Notes: generated from the letters alone by a model not told the origin. A stretch of DNA of 64,000 nt from an uncultured Bacteroidales bacterium (GCA_944323505.1 CALUST010000015.1:119407-183406), one strand, 5' to 3'. Counted from the first letter of the stretch, positions 54,733-63,510 are shown. Numbers and translations are program-made.

Positions 54733-54740
54733 CAAATATA
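54733..54740 (-). promoter_or_regulatory. -7 box for lpxK
   Basis: TATATTTG on the minus strand, 73 bases before the lpxK start; exact match to TAnnTTTG. Confidence 0.45.
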
Positions 54741-54747
54741 GCGATTT

Positions 54748-55794
54748 TCAGAGAGATTCCGGGACATCATATATTGAAGTCGCTGCTGGGGCTTCCGTTG
54801 TTCCCCATCGCTCCGCCACCATGTCCAATGTCGCAAAAAGTTCCTCGGGATCGGTGAGAGTCACAAGCCTGAGCCGGGTCTCCTTGAAGTCCGGAAGCCC
54901 TTTGAAATAGCACGAGAGGTGCCTTCTCATCTCGAGGATACCGACTTTCTCCCCTTTGAATTCAATCGATTTGGCCAGATGACGTTTCGCGAGCGATACT
55001 CTTTCCGTGACACTCATCTGAGGCAGGAGTTCCCCGGTGTCAAGATAATGCCGGATCTCCCTGAATATCCACGGATGCCCGTAGGTCGCCCGGCCAATCA
55101 TTATCCCGTCCACTCCGTACCGGTCGAATGCTTCCTTTGCCTTCTGCGGCGAATTGATGTCCCCGTTGCCTATTATCGGGATGCGGATTCTCGGATTCTC
55201 CTTCACTTTGCCGATCAGGGTCCAGTCCGCCACTCCCGTGTACATCTGGCAGCGTGTCCTGCCGTGTATCGTAAGTGCGCTGATGCCGACGTCCTGCAGC
55301 CGTTCAGCGAGTTCCACGATGATTTTAGAGTCCTCGTCCCATCCGAGCCTTGTCTTGACTGTGACAGGCAGCCTCACTGCATCCGTAATCATCTTTGTGA
55401 TCTGCACCATTTTGTCCGGCTCTTTCATCATCCCCGACCCTGCCCCGCGTCTGGCAATCTTGTTGACGGGGCAGCCGAAATTGATGTCGATGACGTCCGC
55501 CCCGTGCCCTCCTGCAATCTCCGCAGCGTTTTCTGCCATTTCCGCCGCTTCAACCATCGCTTCTGGGATGCTTCCGTATATTTGGATACCTATCGGGGCC
55601 TCGTAGTCATAGGTCCTGAGTTTGGCGATTGCCTTTGCCGCATCGCGTACAAGCCCGTCCGATGACACGAATTCGGTATACATCATGTCTGCCCCGAATT
55701 CCTTGCACACAGCACGGAAGGATGCGTCAGTGACATCCTCCATCGGGGCGAGGAAAAGAGGCTTCTCCCCGAGATCTATGTTTCCGATTTTCAT
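54748..55794 (-). CDS. dusB: tRNA-dihydrouridine synthase DusB
   Basis: 348 residues. FMN-barrel motifs: PLFLAPMEDVTDASFRAVCK, DVIDINFGCPVNKIARRGAG with the catalytic Cys, VTVKTRLGWDEDS, ALTIHGRTRCQMYTG, and PIIGNGDINSPQKAKE with MIGRATYGHPWIF. It reduces uridines in tRNA. The C-terminal helical tRNA-binding domain is present (MRRHLSCYFKGLPDF). Confidence 0.94.
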   Translation of the reverse strand: MKIGNIDLGEKPLFLAPMEDVTDASFRAVCKEFGADMMYTEFVSSDGLVRDAAKAIAKLRTYDYEAPIGIQIYGSIPEAMVEAAEMAENAAEIAGGHGADVIDINFGCPVNKIARRGAGSGMMKEPDKMVQITKMITDAVRLPVTVKTRLGWDEDSKIIVELAERLQDVGISALTIHGRTRCQMYTGVADWTLIGKVKENPRIRIPIIGNGDINSPQKAKEAFDRYGVDGIMIGRATYGHPWIFREIRHYLDTGELLPQMSVTERVSLAKRHLAKSIEFKGEKVGILEMRRHLSCYFKGLPDFKETRLRLVTLTDPEELFATLDMVAERWGTTEAPAATSIYDVPESL

Positions 55795-55798
55795 GCCG

Positions 55799-55806
55799 CA
55801 AAAATA
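55799..55806 (-). promoter_or_regulatory. -7 box for dusB, next to its start codon
   Basis: TATTTTTG on the minus strand ends five bases before the dusB ATG (55794). If used, the transcript begins at or about the start codon, giving a leaderless mRNA. Confidence 0.45.
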
Positions 55807-55865
55807 CTCAAAAATCCAGATTCTCCACCATGACGTCGGGATTGGTTTAAATATTGCAGAAAAAT

Positions 55866-55898
55866 TTGCCCGTATTGCAAATCAATTTGTAAATTTGT
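55866..55898 (+). promoter_or_regulatory. Promoter of pfkA
   Basis: TTTG (55866-55869), a 21-base spacer and TAAATTTG (55891-55898) fit the promoter pattern; the start codon of pfkA is 21 bases further on. Confidence 0.5.
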
Positions 55899-55919
55899 AG
55901 GATTTGAAAATAGAATTAT

Positions 55920-56897
55920 ATGGCAAAAAGGATTTCAACAATCGGAGTGCTTACTTCCGGAGGTGATGCCCCAGGCATGAATGCTGCAATCAGGGCCGTG
56001 ACACGTGCCGCCATCTACAACGGATGGAAGGTTATGGGTATCTACAGAGGTTATGAAGGTCTGATAAACAATGATATAGAAGAACTGACCTCACAGAGTG
56101 TCAGCAGTACGATCCAGAGGGGCGGCACCATCCTGAAGACAGCGCGCTCCCAGGAGTTCATGACAGTGGAAGGCCGCCAGAAGGCTTATGAGAACATGAT
56201 GGCGCACGGGATAGACGCTCTCATAGTCATCGGCGGAAACGGCTCCCTTGCCGGAGCCCAGGTTTTCGCGCAGGAGTTCGACATCCCGTGTATCGGGCTT
56301 CCGGGCACAATCGACAATGACCTTTACGGGACGGACTCCACGATAGGCTATGACACTGCCCTCAATACCATAGTGGAGTGCGTCGACAAGATACGTGACA
56401 CGGCGACATCCCACAACAGGATATTCTTCATAGAAGTGATGGGGCGCGATGCCGGATTCCTCGCCCAGAACAGCGCGATTGCCGCCGGGGCGGAGGCAGC
56501 CATCATCCCGGAGGACAGCACGGACATTGACCAGCTGGAGCAGTTCATCAGCAGGGGATTCCGCAAGAGCAAGAACAGCAGTATCGTCATTGTGGCTGAA
56601 AAAGACGGCGGGGCGATGCATTATGCAGAGCGTGTCCGCAAGGAATATCCACAGTATGATGTCCGTGTCTCGATTCTCGGGCATCTCCAGAGGGGAGGCT
56701 CGCCGAGCGCATTCGACCGTATCCTTGCGAGCCGTCTGGGTACCGCCAGCATCGAGGCTCTGAAAGAGGGGCAGCGCAATGTCATGGTCGGCATATCGAA
56801 TGACGAGATCGTATATGTCCCGTTCAGCCGGGCCATCAAGCAGGACAAGCCTATCAACAAGGAACTGATCAATGTCCTGAATGTCCTGTCTATCTGA
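55920..56897 (+). CDS. pfkA: ATP-dependent 6-phosphofructokinase
   Basis: 325 residues. [20 protein letters not shown] opens the ATP site, with [16 protein letters not shown], the substrate loop [20 protein letters not shown] (catalytic Asp in TIDND) and [20 protein letters not shown]. The Gly in GGNGS (Gly then Asn) points to ATP rather than pyrophosphate as donor. It commits fructose 6-phosphate to glycolysis. Confidence 0.95.
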   Translation: MAKRISTIGVLTSGGDAPGMNAAIRAVTRAAIYNGWKVMGIYRGYEGLINNDIEELTSQSVSSTIQRGGTILKTARSQEFMTVEGRQKAYENMMAHGIDALIVIGGNGSLAGAQVFAQEFDIPCIGLPGTIDNDLYGTDSTIGYDTALNTIVECVDKIRDTATSHNRIFFIEVMGRDAGFLAQNSAIAAGAEAAIIPEDSTDIDQLEQFISRGFRKSKNSSIVIVAEKDGGAMHYAERVRKEYPQYDVRVSILGHLQRGGSPSAFDRILASRLGTASIEALKEGQRNVMVGISNDEIVYVPFSRAIKQDKPINKELINVLNVLSI

Positions 56898-56938
56898 CGG
56901 TGAAGGCATTCTGCCAAAGATGTTTGGAACGAGAAAAT

Positions 56939-56969
56939 TTTGTTCTGAATGAATTTATTGCTATCTTTG
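56939..56969 (+). promoter_or_regulatory. Promoter of rplM-rpsI
   Basis: TTTG (56939-56942), 19 bases, TATCTTTG (56962-56969): an exact match in sequence and spacing to the Bacteroidetes consensus. Confidence 0.75.
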
Positions 56970-57000
56970 CGCCCCCTATGTAGTGTAGGGGTCGCAATTT
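56969..57000 (+). promoter_or_regulatory. Leader hairpin of rplM, probable L13 autoregulation
   Basis: CCCCTA (56973-56978) pairs with TAGGGG (56986-56991) and the flanks GCG (56969-56971) pair with CGC (56993-56995) around one mismatch, with a seven-base loop TGTAGTG and a T-rich tail. It starts at the predicted transcript start and precedes rplM. L13 leaders are known in several phyla; that this hairpin binds L13 is inference. Confidence 0.5.
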
Positions 57001-57030
57001 TTTAGTATTAACCATTTAAAGATCAAGACA

Positions 57031-57483
57031 GTGGACACACAGAGTTACAAGACAGTATCGCTGAAAGCCGGCGATATCAAGAAAGAGTGGGTCGTGATTG
57101 ATGCTACCGACTTGGTGCTCGGCCGTCTTGCTTCCAGGGTTGCCCTTATCCTCCGTGGTAAGAACAAGCCAAGTTTCACTCCGCACATGGACTGCGGTGA
57201 CAATGTCATCGTCCTCAATGCGGACAAGGTGAAACTGACAGGAAGAAAGATGTCTGACAGGGTGTATGTCCGCCATACCGGCTATCCGGGTGGTCAGAGA
57301 TTCACCACACCGAAGGAGATCCTTCGCAAGAAACCTACTGAATTGGTAAGGATGGCTGTCAAAGGCATGCTTCCAAAGAACCGTCTCGGTGCCAAGCTCC
57401 TGAACAACCTTTATCTCTATGAAGGCAATGAGCATCCGCATCAGGCACAGCAACCGAAAACAATCAAGTTAAACGAAATTTAA
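57031..57483 (+). CDS. rplM: 50S ribosomal protein L13
   Basis: 150 residues, starting with GTG at 57031. L13 signatures: [60 protein letters not shown] and [20 protein letters not shown]. First gene of the conserved L13-S9 operon. Confidence 0.98.
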   Translation: MDTQSYKTVSLKAGDIKKEWVVIDATDLVLGRLASRVALILRGKNKPSFTPHMDCGDNVIVLNADKVKLTGRKMSDRVYVRHTGYPGGQRFTTPKEILRKKPTELVRMAVKGMLPKNRLGAKLLNNLYLYEGNEHPHQAQQPKTIKLNEI

Positions 57484-57490
57484 GCAGAGC

Positions 57491-57880
57491 ATGAAACAAG
57501 TAAACGCCCTTGGAAGACGTAAATCAGCAGTCGCACGCGTTTATCTCGTGCCTGGCAAAGGCAACATCACAATCAACGGACGCGACATCAACGATTATTT
57601 CGTGGACGCATCTCTCCGTTACATCGTGAACCAGCCTTTTGAGGTCACAGGTACGGTCGCTCAGTTTGACGTCAAGGCCAATCTCGACGGCGGCGGAATC
57701 AAAGGTCAGGCAGAAGCGATGAGGCTCGGAATCGCACGCGCACTTTGCGAGGTGGATAAAGAGGCTTACCGCTCAACACTCAAGGCCAACGGATTCCTCA
57801 CACGTGATGCACGTGAAGTCGAGAGAAAGAAGCCTGGTCAGCCTGGTGCACGTAAACGCTTCCAGTTCAGCAAACGTTAA
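57491..57880 (+). CDS. rpsI: 30S ribosomal protein S9
   Basis: 129 residues. NALGRRKSAVARVYLVPGKG at the start, GQAEAMRLGIARALCEV in the middle and the basic C-terminal tail ending in GARKRFQFSKR, which reaches the P-site tRNA. It lies seven bases after rplM. Confidence 0.98.
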   Translation: MKQVNALGRRKSAVARVYLVPGKGNITINGRDINDYFVDASLRYIVNQPFEVTGTVAQFDVKANLDGGGIKGQAEAMRLGIARALCEVDKEAYRSTLKANGFLTRDAREVERKKPGQPGARKRFQFSKR

Positions 57881-57894
57881 TCGTATCTATCTGT

Positions 57895-58078
57895 TGATTT
57901 ACAGAAAAGCACAGTCCGGGACAAAACCGCAGGACCCTGGGGACGGATGTGAATCCTCGCAGGCTGCCTGAGTTTGCCGTGACTGCGGAAAATCGGAGAG
58001 ACCGGCAAGGCCGCTACTCCCGATTGATGAAAAGAGCCTGACAGGTTACCGGCAAAGACCTGGAGGGAAATTAATGAA
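57895..58078 (+). ncRNA. Structured leader between rpsI and rpsB
   Basis: No reading frame fits this region, but many short stems can be drawn: GTCC/GGAC around 57917-57943, GGAT-GTGA-ATCC near 57945 (a GNRA-type loop), CAGG/CCTG near 57961, AATCGG/CCGATT enclosing CGGC/GCCG (about 57990-58026), and CAGGT/ACCTG just before the rpsB start. Such density suggests a folded mRNA leader, perhaps a ribosomal protein S2 autoregulatory site. I cannot match it to a known family with confidence. Confidence 0.5.
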
Positions 58079-58098
58079 CAAGTTAAATCTACAATACA

Positions 58099-58980
58099 AT
58101 GCCAAGAACAAATTTCCAGGAATTGCTTGATGCAGGTGTCCACTTCGGACACTTGGCGAGAAAATGGAATCCGAAAATGGCCCCATATATCTTTGACCAG
58201 AAAAACGGGATCCATATCATCGACCTGCATAAAAGTATAGTTAAGATCGACGAGGCTTCAAATGTATTGAAACAGCTTGCGCGTTCTGGCCGCAAGATTC
58301 TCTTCGTCGCAACAAAGAAACAGGCAAAGGACATCGTGGCCGAGAAAGCGGCTTCAGTCAATATGCCGTTCGTGACAGAAAGATGGCCGGGCGGAATGCT
58401 TACCAACTTCCCGACTATCCGTAAGGCTGTCAAGAAGATGAACACCATCGACAAGATGATTGAAGATGGTACATTCGATACTCTCGCAAAGCGTGAACGT
58501 CTTCAGATTACCCGTCAGAGGGCTAAACTTGAGAAGAACCTCGGTTCAATCAAGGATCTGAGCCGTCTCCCTTCAGCACTTTTCGTAGTGGACGTACAGA
58601 AAGAGATGAATGCCGTCAAAGAGGCAAACCGTCTCAACATACCGGTTATCGCCATGGTTGATACTTGTTGCGACCCTACTCCGATTGATTATGTGATTCC
58701 GGCTAATGACGATGCGGCAAAGTCCATTGCTCTCATTATGGACGTAGTTTGCGGTGCCATCGCAGAGGGATTGAGCGAAAGGAAACTGGAGAAAGAGAAA
58801 GAGGCTCCTGAGCAGTCTGAGGACAAGGCTCCTGCAGGAAAGAAACTTCGTGCACGCAAAAATGCAGTGAAGGTTGAGGATGCTGCCGTTGAGGCTGCTC
58901 CGGCTGCAGAGGAAGAGGCTCCTGTTGCCGAGGCGGCGCCGGTAGAGGCTGCCCCTGCTGCAGAGGAGAAAGCAGAATAA
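58099..58980 (+). CDS. rpsB: 30S ribosomal protein S2 with acidic tail
   Basis: 293 residues. S2 motifs: FQELLDAGVHFGHLARKWNP, MAPYIFDQKNGIHIIDLHKS, FVTERWPGGMLTNFPTIRKA and VDTCCDPTPIDYVIPANDDA. The last 60 or so residues beyond the usual S2 end form a low-complexity tail rich in Ala, Glu, Pro and Val (for example AAPAAEEEAPVAEAAPVEAA). Such tails occur in other Bacteroidetes S2 proteins. It is followed by tsf after 36 bases. Confidence 0.97.
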   Translation: MPRTNFQELLDAGVHFGHLARKWNPKMAPYIFDQKNGIHIIDLHKSIVKIDEASNVLKQLARSGRKILFVATKKQAKDIVAEKAASVNMPFVTERWPGGMLTNFPTIRKAVKKMNTIDKMIEDGTFDTLAKRERLQITRQRAKLEKNLGSIKDLSRLPSALFVVDVQKEMNAVKEANRLNIPVIAMVDTCCDPTPIDYVIPANDDAAKSIALIMDVVCGAIAEGLSERKLEKEKEAPEQSEDKAPAGKKLRARKNAVKVEDAAVEAAPAAEEEAPVAEAAPVEAAPAAEEKAE

Positions 58981-59016
58981 CGTTTTGGAGGTATTAACAA
59001 TCTAATTTCTGAACAA

Positions 59017-60012
59017 ATGGAAATCAAAGCATCTGACGTGATGAAACTGCGTCAAATGACCGGTGCCGGCATGATGGACTGCAAGAAGGCTCTTGTCGAG
59101 GCAAACGGAGACTATGCCAGGGCTCAGGAGATCATCCGCGAGAAAGGCAAGCTCGTTGCAGCAAAGAGGGCTGACCGCGAGACTACAGAGGGTGCTGTCC
59201 TTGCCGAAGTGAACGGCAACAAGGCAATCCTCGTATCTCTTGGCTGTGAGACGGACTTCGTGTCAAAGAACGCGGAATTCCAGTCTGCCGCCAAGGCCAT
59301 AGCCGATGCGGCAATGGCATCTTTCCCTGCTGATGCAGAGGCTCTCAAAGCCTGCACTCTCGCAGACGGACAGACTGTCGAGGCTCTCATCACACAGCAG
59401 ACAGGAAAGACAGGAGAGAAGCACTCCCTCGCCTACTATGGCAGACTTGAGGCTCCTTACATCGCGTCTTATATCCACAAGATAAACGGCAAGCTCGGCG
59501 CAATCGTGGCTTTCAACAAGGAAGTCCCGGCCGAGGTCGGCAAGGGTATCGCCATGCAGGTGGCATCAATGAACCCTGTTGCGGTCAACAAGAGCGCAGT
59601 TCCTCAGGAAGTAATCGACAAGGAACTCACAGTGGCTGTCGAGAAGACCAAGGAAGAGCTCGTGAAGAAAGCCGTCAACTCGGCTCTTGAGAAAGCGGGT
59701 ATCAACCCTGCCCATGTTGACAGCGAGGATCATATTGAGTCAAACACTGCGAAAGGGTGGCTTACTCCGGAGCAGGCTGACAAGGCTCGTGAGATCATCA
59801 AGACCGTGTCTGCCGAGAAGTCGGCCAATCTTCCTGAGGCGATGATCAACAACATTGCCAACGGACGTCTGAACAAGTTCTTCAAGGAGAACACTCTTGA
59901 GGAGCAGGAATATCAGATGGGAGATGGCAAGACTACCGTCAAGGATTTCCTTGCCGGTATCGACAAAGAGGCCAAGGTTCTTGAGTTCAAGAGATTCTCT
60001 CTCAACGACTAA
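59017..60012 (+). CDS. tsf: Elongation factor Ts
   Basis: 331 residues, slightly long for EF-Ts. MKLRQMTGAGMMDCKKALVE opens the UBA-like domain, followed by the exchange-factor core (TEGAVLAEVNGNKAILVSLG, CETDFVSKNAEF) and a second core repeat (HKINGKLGAIVAFNKEVPAE, MQVASMNPVAVNKSAVPQEV). It exchanges GDP for GTP on EF-Tu. The operon ends at the hairpin that follows. Confidence 0.97.
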   Translation: MEIKASDVMKLRQMTGAGMMDCKKALVEANGDYARAQEIIREKGKLVAAKRADRETTEGAVLAEVNGNKAILVSLGCETDFVSKNAEFQSAAKAIADAAMASFPADAEALKACTLADGQTVEALITQQTGKTGEKHSLAYYGRLEAPYIASYIHKINGKLGAIVAFNKEVPAEVGKGIAMQVASMNPVAVNKSAVPQEVIDKELTVAVEKTKEELVKKAVNSALEKAGINPAHVDSEDHIESNTAKGWLTPEQADKAREIIKTVSAEKSANLPEAMINNIANGRLNKFFKENTLEEQEYQMGDGKTTVKDFLAGIDKEAKVLEFKRFSLND

Positions 60013-60033
60013 TCAGTTATTCTTCATAATTCC

Positions 60034-60070
60034 GGGGCTGGCTTCGATATGTAAGTCAGTCCCTTTTCTT
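60034..60070. terminator. Terminator after tsf
   Basis: GGGGCTGGCTT (60034-60044) pairs with AAGTCAGTCCC (60053-60063) over 11 positions with two G-U wobbles, followed by TTTTCTTT. It lies between tsf and the convergent transporter. Confidence 0.65.
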
Positions 60071-60107
60071 TGTCCTTCCCGGTCATGGTGAGGAGGTTCT
60101 CTCAGAT

Positions 60108-61775
60108 TCAGAATATCAGGAAGATGAGTTGCGCGATGATGACCCTCACAAATATTGACAGAGGATACACGGTGGCATAAGATACGGACGGTTCATCTCC
60201 GGCAACAGTGGTGTTGGCGTAGTTCAGAGCCATCGGATTGGCCATGCTGCCGCAGAGCATACCTACATTGTGGGCATAGTCTATCTTGAAGAAACGTCCT
60301 GAGATCCACCCTGTGATGAGTACGGGGATGATGGCGAGGGCAAGACCGATGGCGACCCAGATGAGTCCTTCTGGTCTGAAGACCGTCTCGAAGAAATGTT
60401 CTCCGGAATCAAGACCCAGGCCGGCAAGATATGTGACGAGACCGAATTCCCGCATCATGAGGTTTGCGCTCTCTGTGGTGTATGTGGTGAGATGGATGCG
60501 AGGACCGAATGCCCCCATCAGTATCCCGACGATGATCGGCCCACCTGCGATGCCCAATTTTACCGGTGTGCTCATCCCGGGTAAGGAGAGCGGGATGGCT
60601 CCGATGAATACTCCTATAGCCAGGCCGATGAATATTGCCAGCAGATTCGGCTTGTTCAGTCTCTTGGCCTCGTCACCGAGCAGTTTCCCGACATTATTGA
60701 CGGAGTTGGCCTCTCCTACGATGGTCAGTTTGTCTCCGACCTGCAGGTGCAGATCCGGGGATGCAAGCAGGTCGATACCGGCGCGGTTGACACGTGTGAT
60801 GTTGATTCCGTACAGGTTGCGCAGTCTCAGGGAGCCAAGTTTCACCCCGTTTATCCTGTTTCTTGTCACGAGTATCCGGCGCGAGATGAGCTGGCTGTCA
60901 ATGGCATTCCAGTCTATTCCTTCCTTGTTCCAGTCCTCGTTTTCCTGCTCTCCGAACAGGGCGGTGGCCTTTTCCACGTCAGCCTTGACAGATACCACCA
61001 GCAGCTGGTCCCCTTTCTGAAGAAGGGTGTCCGATGTCGGGATGCACACTTTCCCGTCCCGCCATACGCGAGAGATGACGAAGTGCCTGTCTGTCATGTG
61101 CATGGTTTCCTTTATGCTTTTCCCGAATATGGCCGGGTTGCTGACCAGGAATTCTGCCACATAGGTCTTGGTCGCATTCTCCTCTGGTGATGCCTTGCCG
61201 GATTTCACTTTGAATACGGATCTCAGGACGATTATGGCCAGTATCACACCCACGACACCGAGGGGATATGTCACCGCACAGGCAAGCGCCATGTCTGTCA
61301 CACCTCGTGCATTGTCCGGCTCCACCTGTGACAGCGCCTGCTGGGCGGCACCGAGCATCGGTGTATTGGTGACGGCGCCGGACAGGAGCCCCATCATGTC
61401 GGAAAGGGGGATATGTGTGGTCCAGCATAGTATGAGAGCCATCAAAGTGCCGAGGAAGACGTTGCCAAGAGAAAGCATATTGAGTTTTATGCCTCCTTTC
61501 TTGAATGACGAGAAAAATCCGGGGCCTACCTGCAGGCCAAGGGTGTAGATGAAGATGATGAGCCCGAAATTCTGGGCAAATGCAAGCATGTCCTTGTTGA
61601 CCCTGATGCCGAAATGGCTTGCCACAATCCCCGCGAAGAAGACGAATGTGACGCCAAGGGATATGCCGAATATCTTTAGCCGTCCCAGATATACCCCGAC
61701 AGCGGACACCACTGCCAGTACAATCACAGTCTGTATGACAGACGGCTGGAACAATATTTCCTGTATCCAATTCAT
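60108..61775 (-). CDS. AspT/YidE-type membrane antiporter
   Basis: 555 residues from the ATG at 61775 (MNWIQEILFQP); the longer frame crosses the promoter. Two blocks of membrane helices (about 10-190 and 390-555) flank two TrkA-C/RCK-C regulatory domains (about 210-290 and 300-370, e.g. ITRVNRAGIDLLASPDLHLQ, VGDKLTIVGE). Each membrane block has the repeated motif of this family, GLLSGAVTNTPMLGAAQQAL in the first. AspT relatives exchange aspartate for alanine; substrates of most members, including this one, are unknown. Confidence 0.85.
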   Translation of the reverse strand: MNWIQEILFQPSVIQTVIVLAVVSAVGVYLGRLKIFGISLGVTFVFFAGIVASHFGIRVNKDMLAFAQNFGLIIFIYTLGLQVGPGFFSSFKKGGIKLNMLSLGNVFLGTLMALILCWTTHIPLSDMMGLLSGAVTNTPMLGAAQQALSQVEPDNARGVTDMALACAVTYPLGVVGVILAIIVLRSVFKVKSGKASPEENATKTYVAEFLVSNPAIFGKSIKETMHMTDRHFVISRVWRDGKVCIPTSDTLLQKGDQLLVVSVKADVEKATALFGEQENEDWNKEGIDWNAIDSQLISRRILVTRNRINGVKLGSLRLRNLYGINITRVNRAGIDLLASPDLHLQVGDKLTIVGEANSVNNVGKLLGDEAKRLNKPNLLAIFIGLAIGVFIGAIPLSLPGMSTPVKLGIAGGPIIVGILMGAFGPRIHLTTYTTESANLMMREFGLVTYLAGLGLDSGEHFFETVFRPEGLIWVAIGLALAIIPVLITGWISGRFFKIDYAHNVGMLCGSMANPMALNYANTTVAGDEPSVSYATVYPLSIFVRVIIAQLIFLIF

Positions 61776-61816
61776 GTTTTTGCTTTGCTGGAGCCGCATG
61801 GCGGCGGAAATGGCTG

Positions 61817-61846
61817 CAAAGATAGAAAGAACTCGCGAAATGTCAA
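61817..61846 (-). promoter_or_regulatory. Promoter of the AspT-type gene
   Basis: On the minus strand TTG (61844-61846), a 19-base spacer and TATCTTTG (61817-61824). The -33 element lies in the end of the chromate transporter gene. Confidence 0.6.
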
Positions 61847-62391
61847 TAAAGTATGAGTCCCAAAAACCCTCCGGCAAGGATTGTTGCAATCGGATTGGCC
61901 TTTCCCCACCAAGAGGCGGCAAATGCGGCAGCGAAGAGTACCCAGCTTTTCCAGTCAGGGAAGTTCTCCTTTGTCATCAGTACTATCGCCGCTGCCCCGA
62001 TGAGCCCGACGACAGCCGGTTTGATGCCGTTCATCATGCCCTCGAATGCGCGATTGTTCTTGAAGCGGGAGTACATGCGGCAGATGGAAAGGACGATTAT
62101 GAATGACGGGAGCACCACGGCAACAGTCGTGCTGAATGAGCCGAGGATGCACATGAACTCGGAGGCTCCGGACTCCTGCAGCACTGTATAGCCTATGTAT
62201 GTGGCGCTGTTTATGCCCACGGGGCCGGGTGTCATCTGGGAGATTGCGACAATGTCGGTGAATGTGTCCTCGTCAATCCAGTTGTGTATGGTCACTACCT
62301 GGGCCTGTATGAGCGACAGCATGGCATATCCGCCTCCTATTGTGAAAAGGCCGATGACGAAAAAGGTGGTGAACAGTTCGATATATATCAT
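61843..62391 (-). CDS. Chromate transporter half-protein, second of the pair
   Basis: 182 residues, the size of a single CHR domain. ELFTTFFVIGLFTIGGGYAM is the domain signature, followed by ISQMTPGPVGINSATYIGYT, and several further helices. Single-domain CHR proteins work as a pair in the inner membrane to export chromate; other anions are possible. It overlaps the first half by four bases, so both are made together. Confidence 0.9.
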   Translation of the reverse strand: MIYIELFTTFFVIGLFTIGGGYAMLSLIQAQVVTIHNWIDEDTFTDIVAISQMTPGPVGINSATYIGYTVLQESGASEFMCILGSFSTTVAVVLPSFIIVLSICRMYSRFKNNRAFEGMMNGIKPAVVGLIGAAAIVLMTKENFPDWKSWVLFAAAFAASWWGKANPIATILAGGFLGLILY

Positions 62392-62942
62392 CTCCCCTCC
62401 TTTTTACGCAATGATTCCCGGTATTTGGCAATAGTGTAGGCCACGACAGCCACGATTACCAGTATATATATAGGTGACACCTCCAGAAAGGCGACAAGGA
62501 CTATCGTGATGATACTGACGCCCCATGAAATCCAGTTCCTGTTGGTCTTTCTCGCCATCTGCAGCATTGGGACGGCAATCAGGGCCACCACGACGGGGCG
62601 GATGCCCTTGAATATCCTCTGGACAATCGGGTCATCCTGGAATCCGGAGAATACCATCGCTATGAGGAGAATGATGAGAAAAGACGGGAAGATGCTGCCG
62701 AGAGTCGCGACTATGCTGCCTTTTATGCCGCGCAGCCTGTAGCCGATGAAGATGGAGATGTTCACTGCAAGCAGCCCCGGGGCTGACTGCGCAAGAGCGA
62801 TGATGTCAGGGAAGTCCTTTTCGTCCAGCCAGCCCCTTTTGATGATTTCGCTCTGGATGATGGGAATCATGGCATAGCCTCCACCGATTGTGAAGGCTCC
62901 GATTTTTGCGAAAACAAGCAAGAGTTGCCAGTAAGATGCCAT
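62388..62942 (-). CDS. Chromate transporter half-protein, first of the pair
   Basis: 184 residues. LLVFAKIGAFTIGGGYAMIP, then LAQSAPGLLAVNISIFIGYR, give the CHR domain signature; about six helices follow. It and the next gene encode the two halves of a CHR transporter. The basic C-terminal end (KYRESLRKKEGR) faces the cytoplasm by the positive-inside rule. Confidence 0.9.
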   Translation of the reverse strand: MASYWQLLLVFAKIGAFTIGGGYAMIPIIQSEIIKRGWLDEKDFPDIIALAQSAPGLLAVNISIFIGYRLRGIKGSIVATLGSIFPSFLIILLIAMVFSGFQDDPIVQRIFKGIRPVVVALIAVPMLQMARKTNRNWISWGVSIITIVLVAFLEVSPIYILVIVAVVAYTIAKYRESLRKKEGR

Positions 62943-62992
62943 CGTATCTGAATTTATGGGCAGTTGCCGCTATTGGTTTCCCGTCCGGACTG

Positions 62993-63029
62993 CAAAGTTA
63001 GACATAAAGTTCGATTATCTGCAAAGATA
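62993..63029 (-). promoter_or_regulatory. Two tandem -7 boxes for the chromate pair
   Basis: On the minus strand TATCTTTG (63022-63029) and TAACTTTG (62993-63000) both match TAnnTTTG, 80 and 51 bases before the first chromate gene. Confidence 0.5.
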
Positions 63030-63122
63030 CTTGCCGGAGGGGGATTTAAATTTTGGCTATTCGCAAAATGCCCTTTGCCTATGCAGACCGTAAATGTCCG
63101 GGATGGTCGGTATGGGACGGGC

Positions 63123-63510
63123 GGCAACTTTGCTGCTCCCACCTGTCACAGTTTCGCGGCATTTCTGAGCCCGGTGGCATTTTTTCGGCCTCCACCTGCC
63201 ACACTTTCGCAGCATTCCTGAGCCAGGTGGCGTGTTTTCGCCTCCACTTGTCACACTTTCGCGGCCTTCCTGTGCCAGGTGGCGACTTTGCTGCTCCCAC
63301 CTGTCACAGTTTCGCGGCATTTCCGTGCCAGGTGGCATGTCTGCTGCTCCCACCTGCCACAGTTTCGCGGACTTCCTGTGCCAGGTGGCGACTTTGCTGC
63401 TCCCACCTGTCACAGTTTCGTGGCCTTCCTGTTCCGGGTGGCGACTTTGCTGCTCCCACCTGTCACAGTTTCGCGGCATTTCCGTGCCAGGTGGCAATGT
63501 CGGCTGCTAC
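63123..63510. repeat. Seven 53-bp tandem repeats, each a hairpin
   Basis: Copies begin with CCACCTG (or a one-base variant) at 63139, 63192, 63244, 63297, 63350, 63403 and 63456; spacing is 53 in all but one interval (52). Each copy is a 39-base inverted unit (CCACCTG ... CAGGTGG with CAC/GTG inside) followed by a 14-base linker CGACTTTGCTGCTC, also present before the first copy. A period of 53 shifts the reading frame, so it is not coding. The array lies between the chromate and rRNA promoters. Confidence 0.9.

Noticed and set aside
57895-58098. Cobalamin riboswitch before rpsB
   Set aside because: A stretch GACAGGTTACCGGC resembles a B12 box and GGATGTGAATCC resembles part of the core, but the CCCGC and GCCACT/GGGAAGGC elements are missing and the downstream genes are ribosomal.
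63123-63510. CRISPR array
   Set aside because: The linkers between hairpins are the same in almost every copy, so there are no unique spacers, and no cas genes are present.
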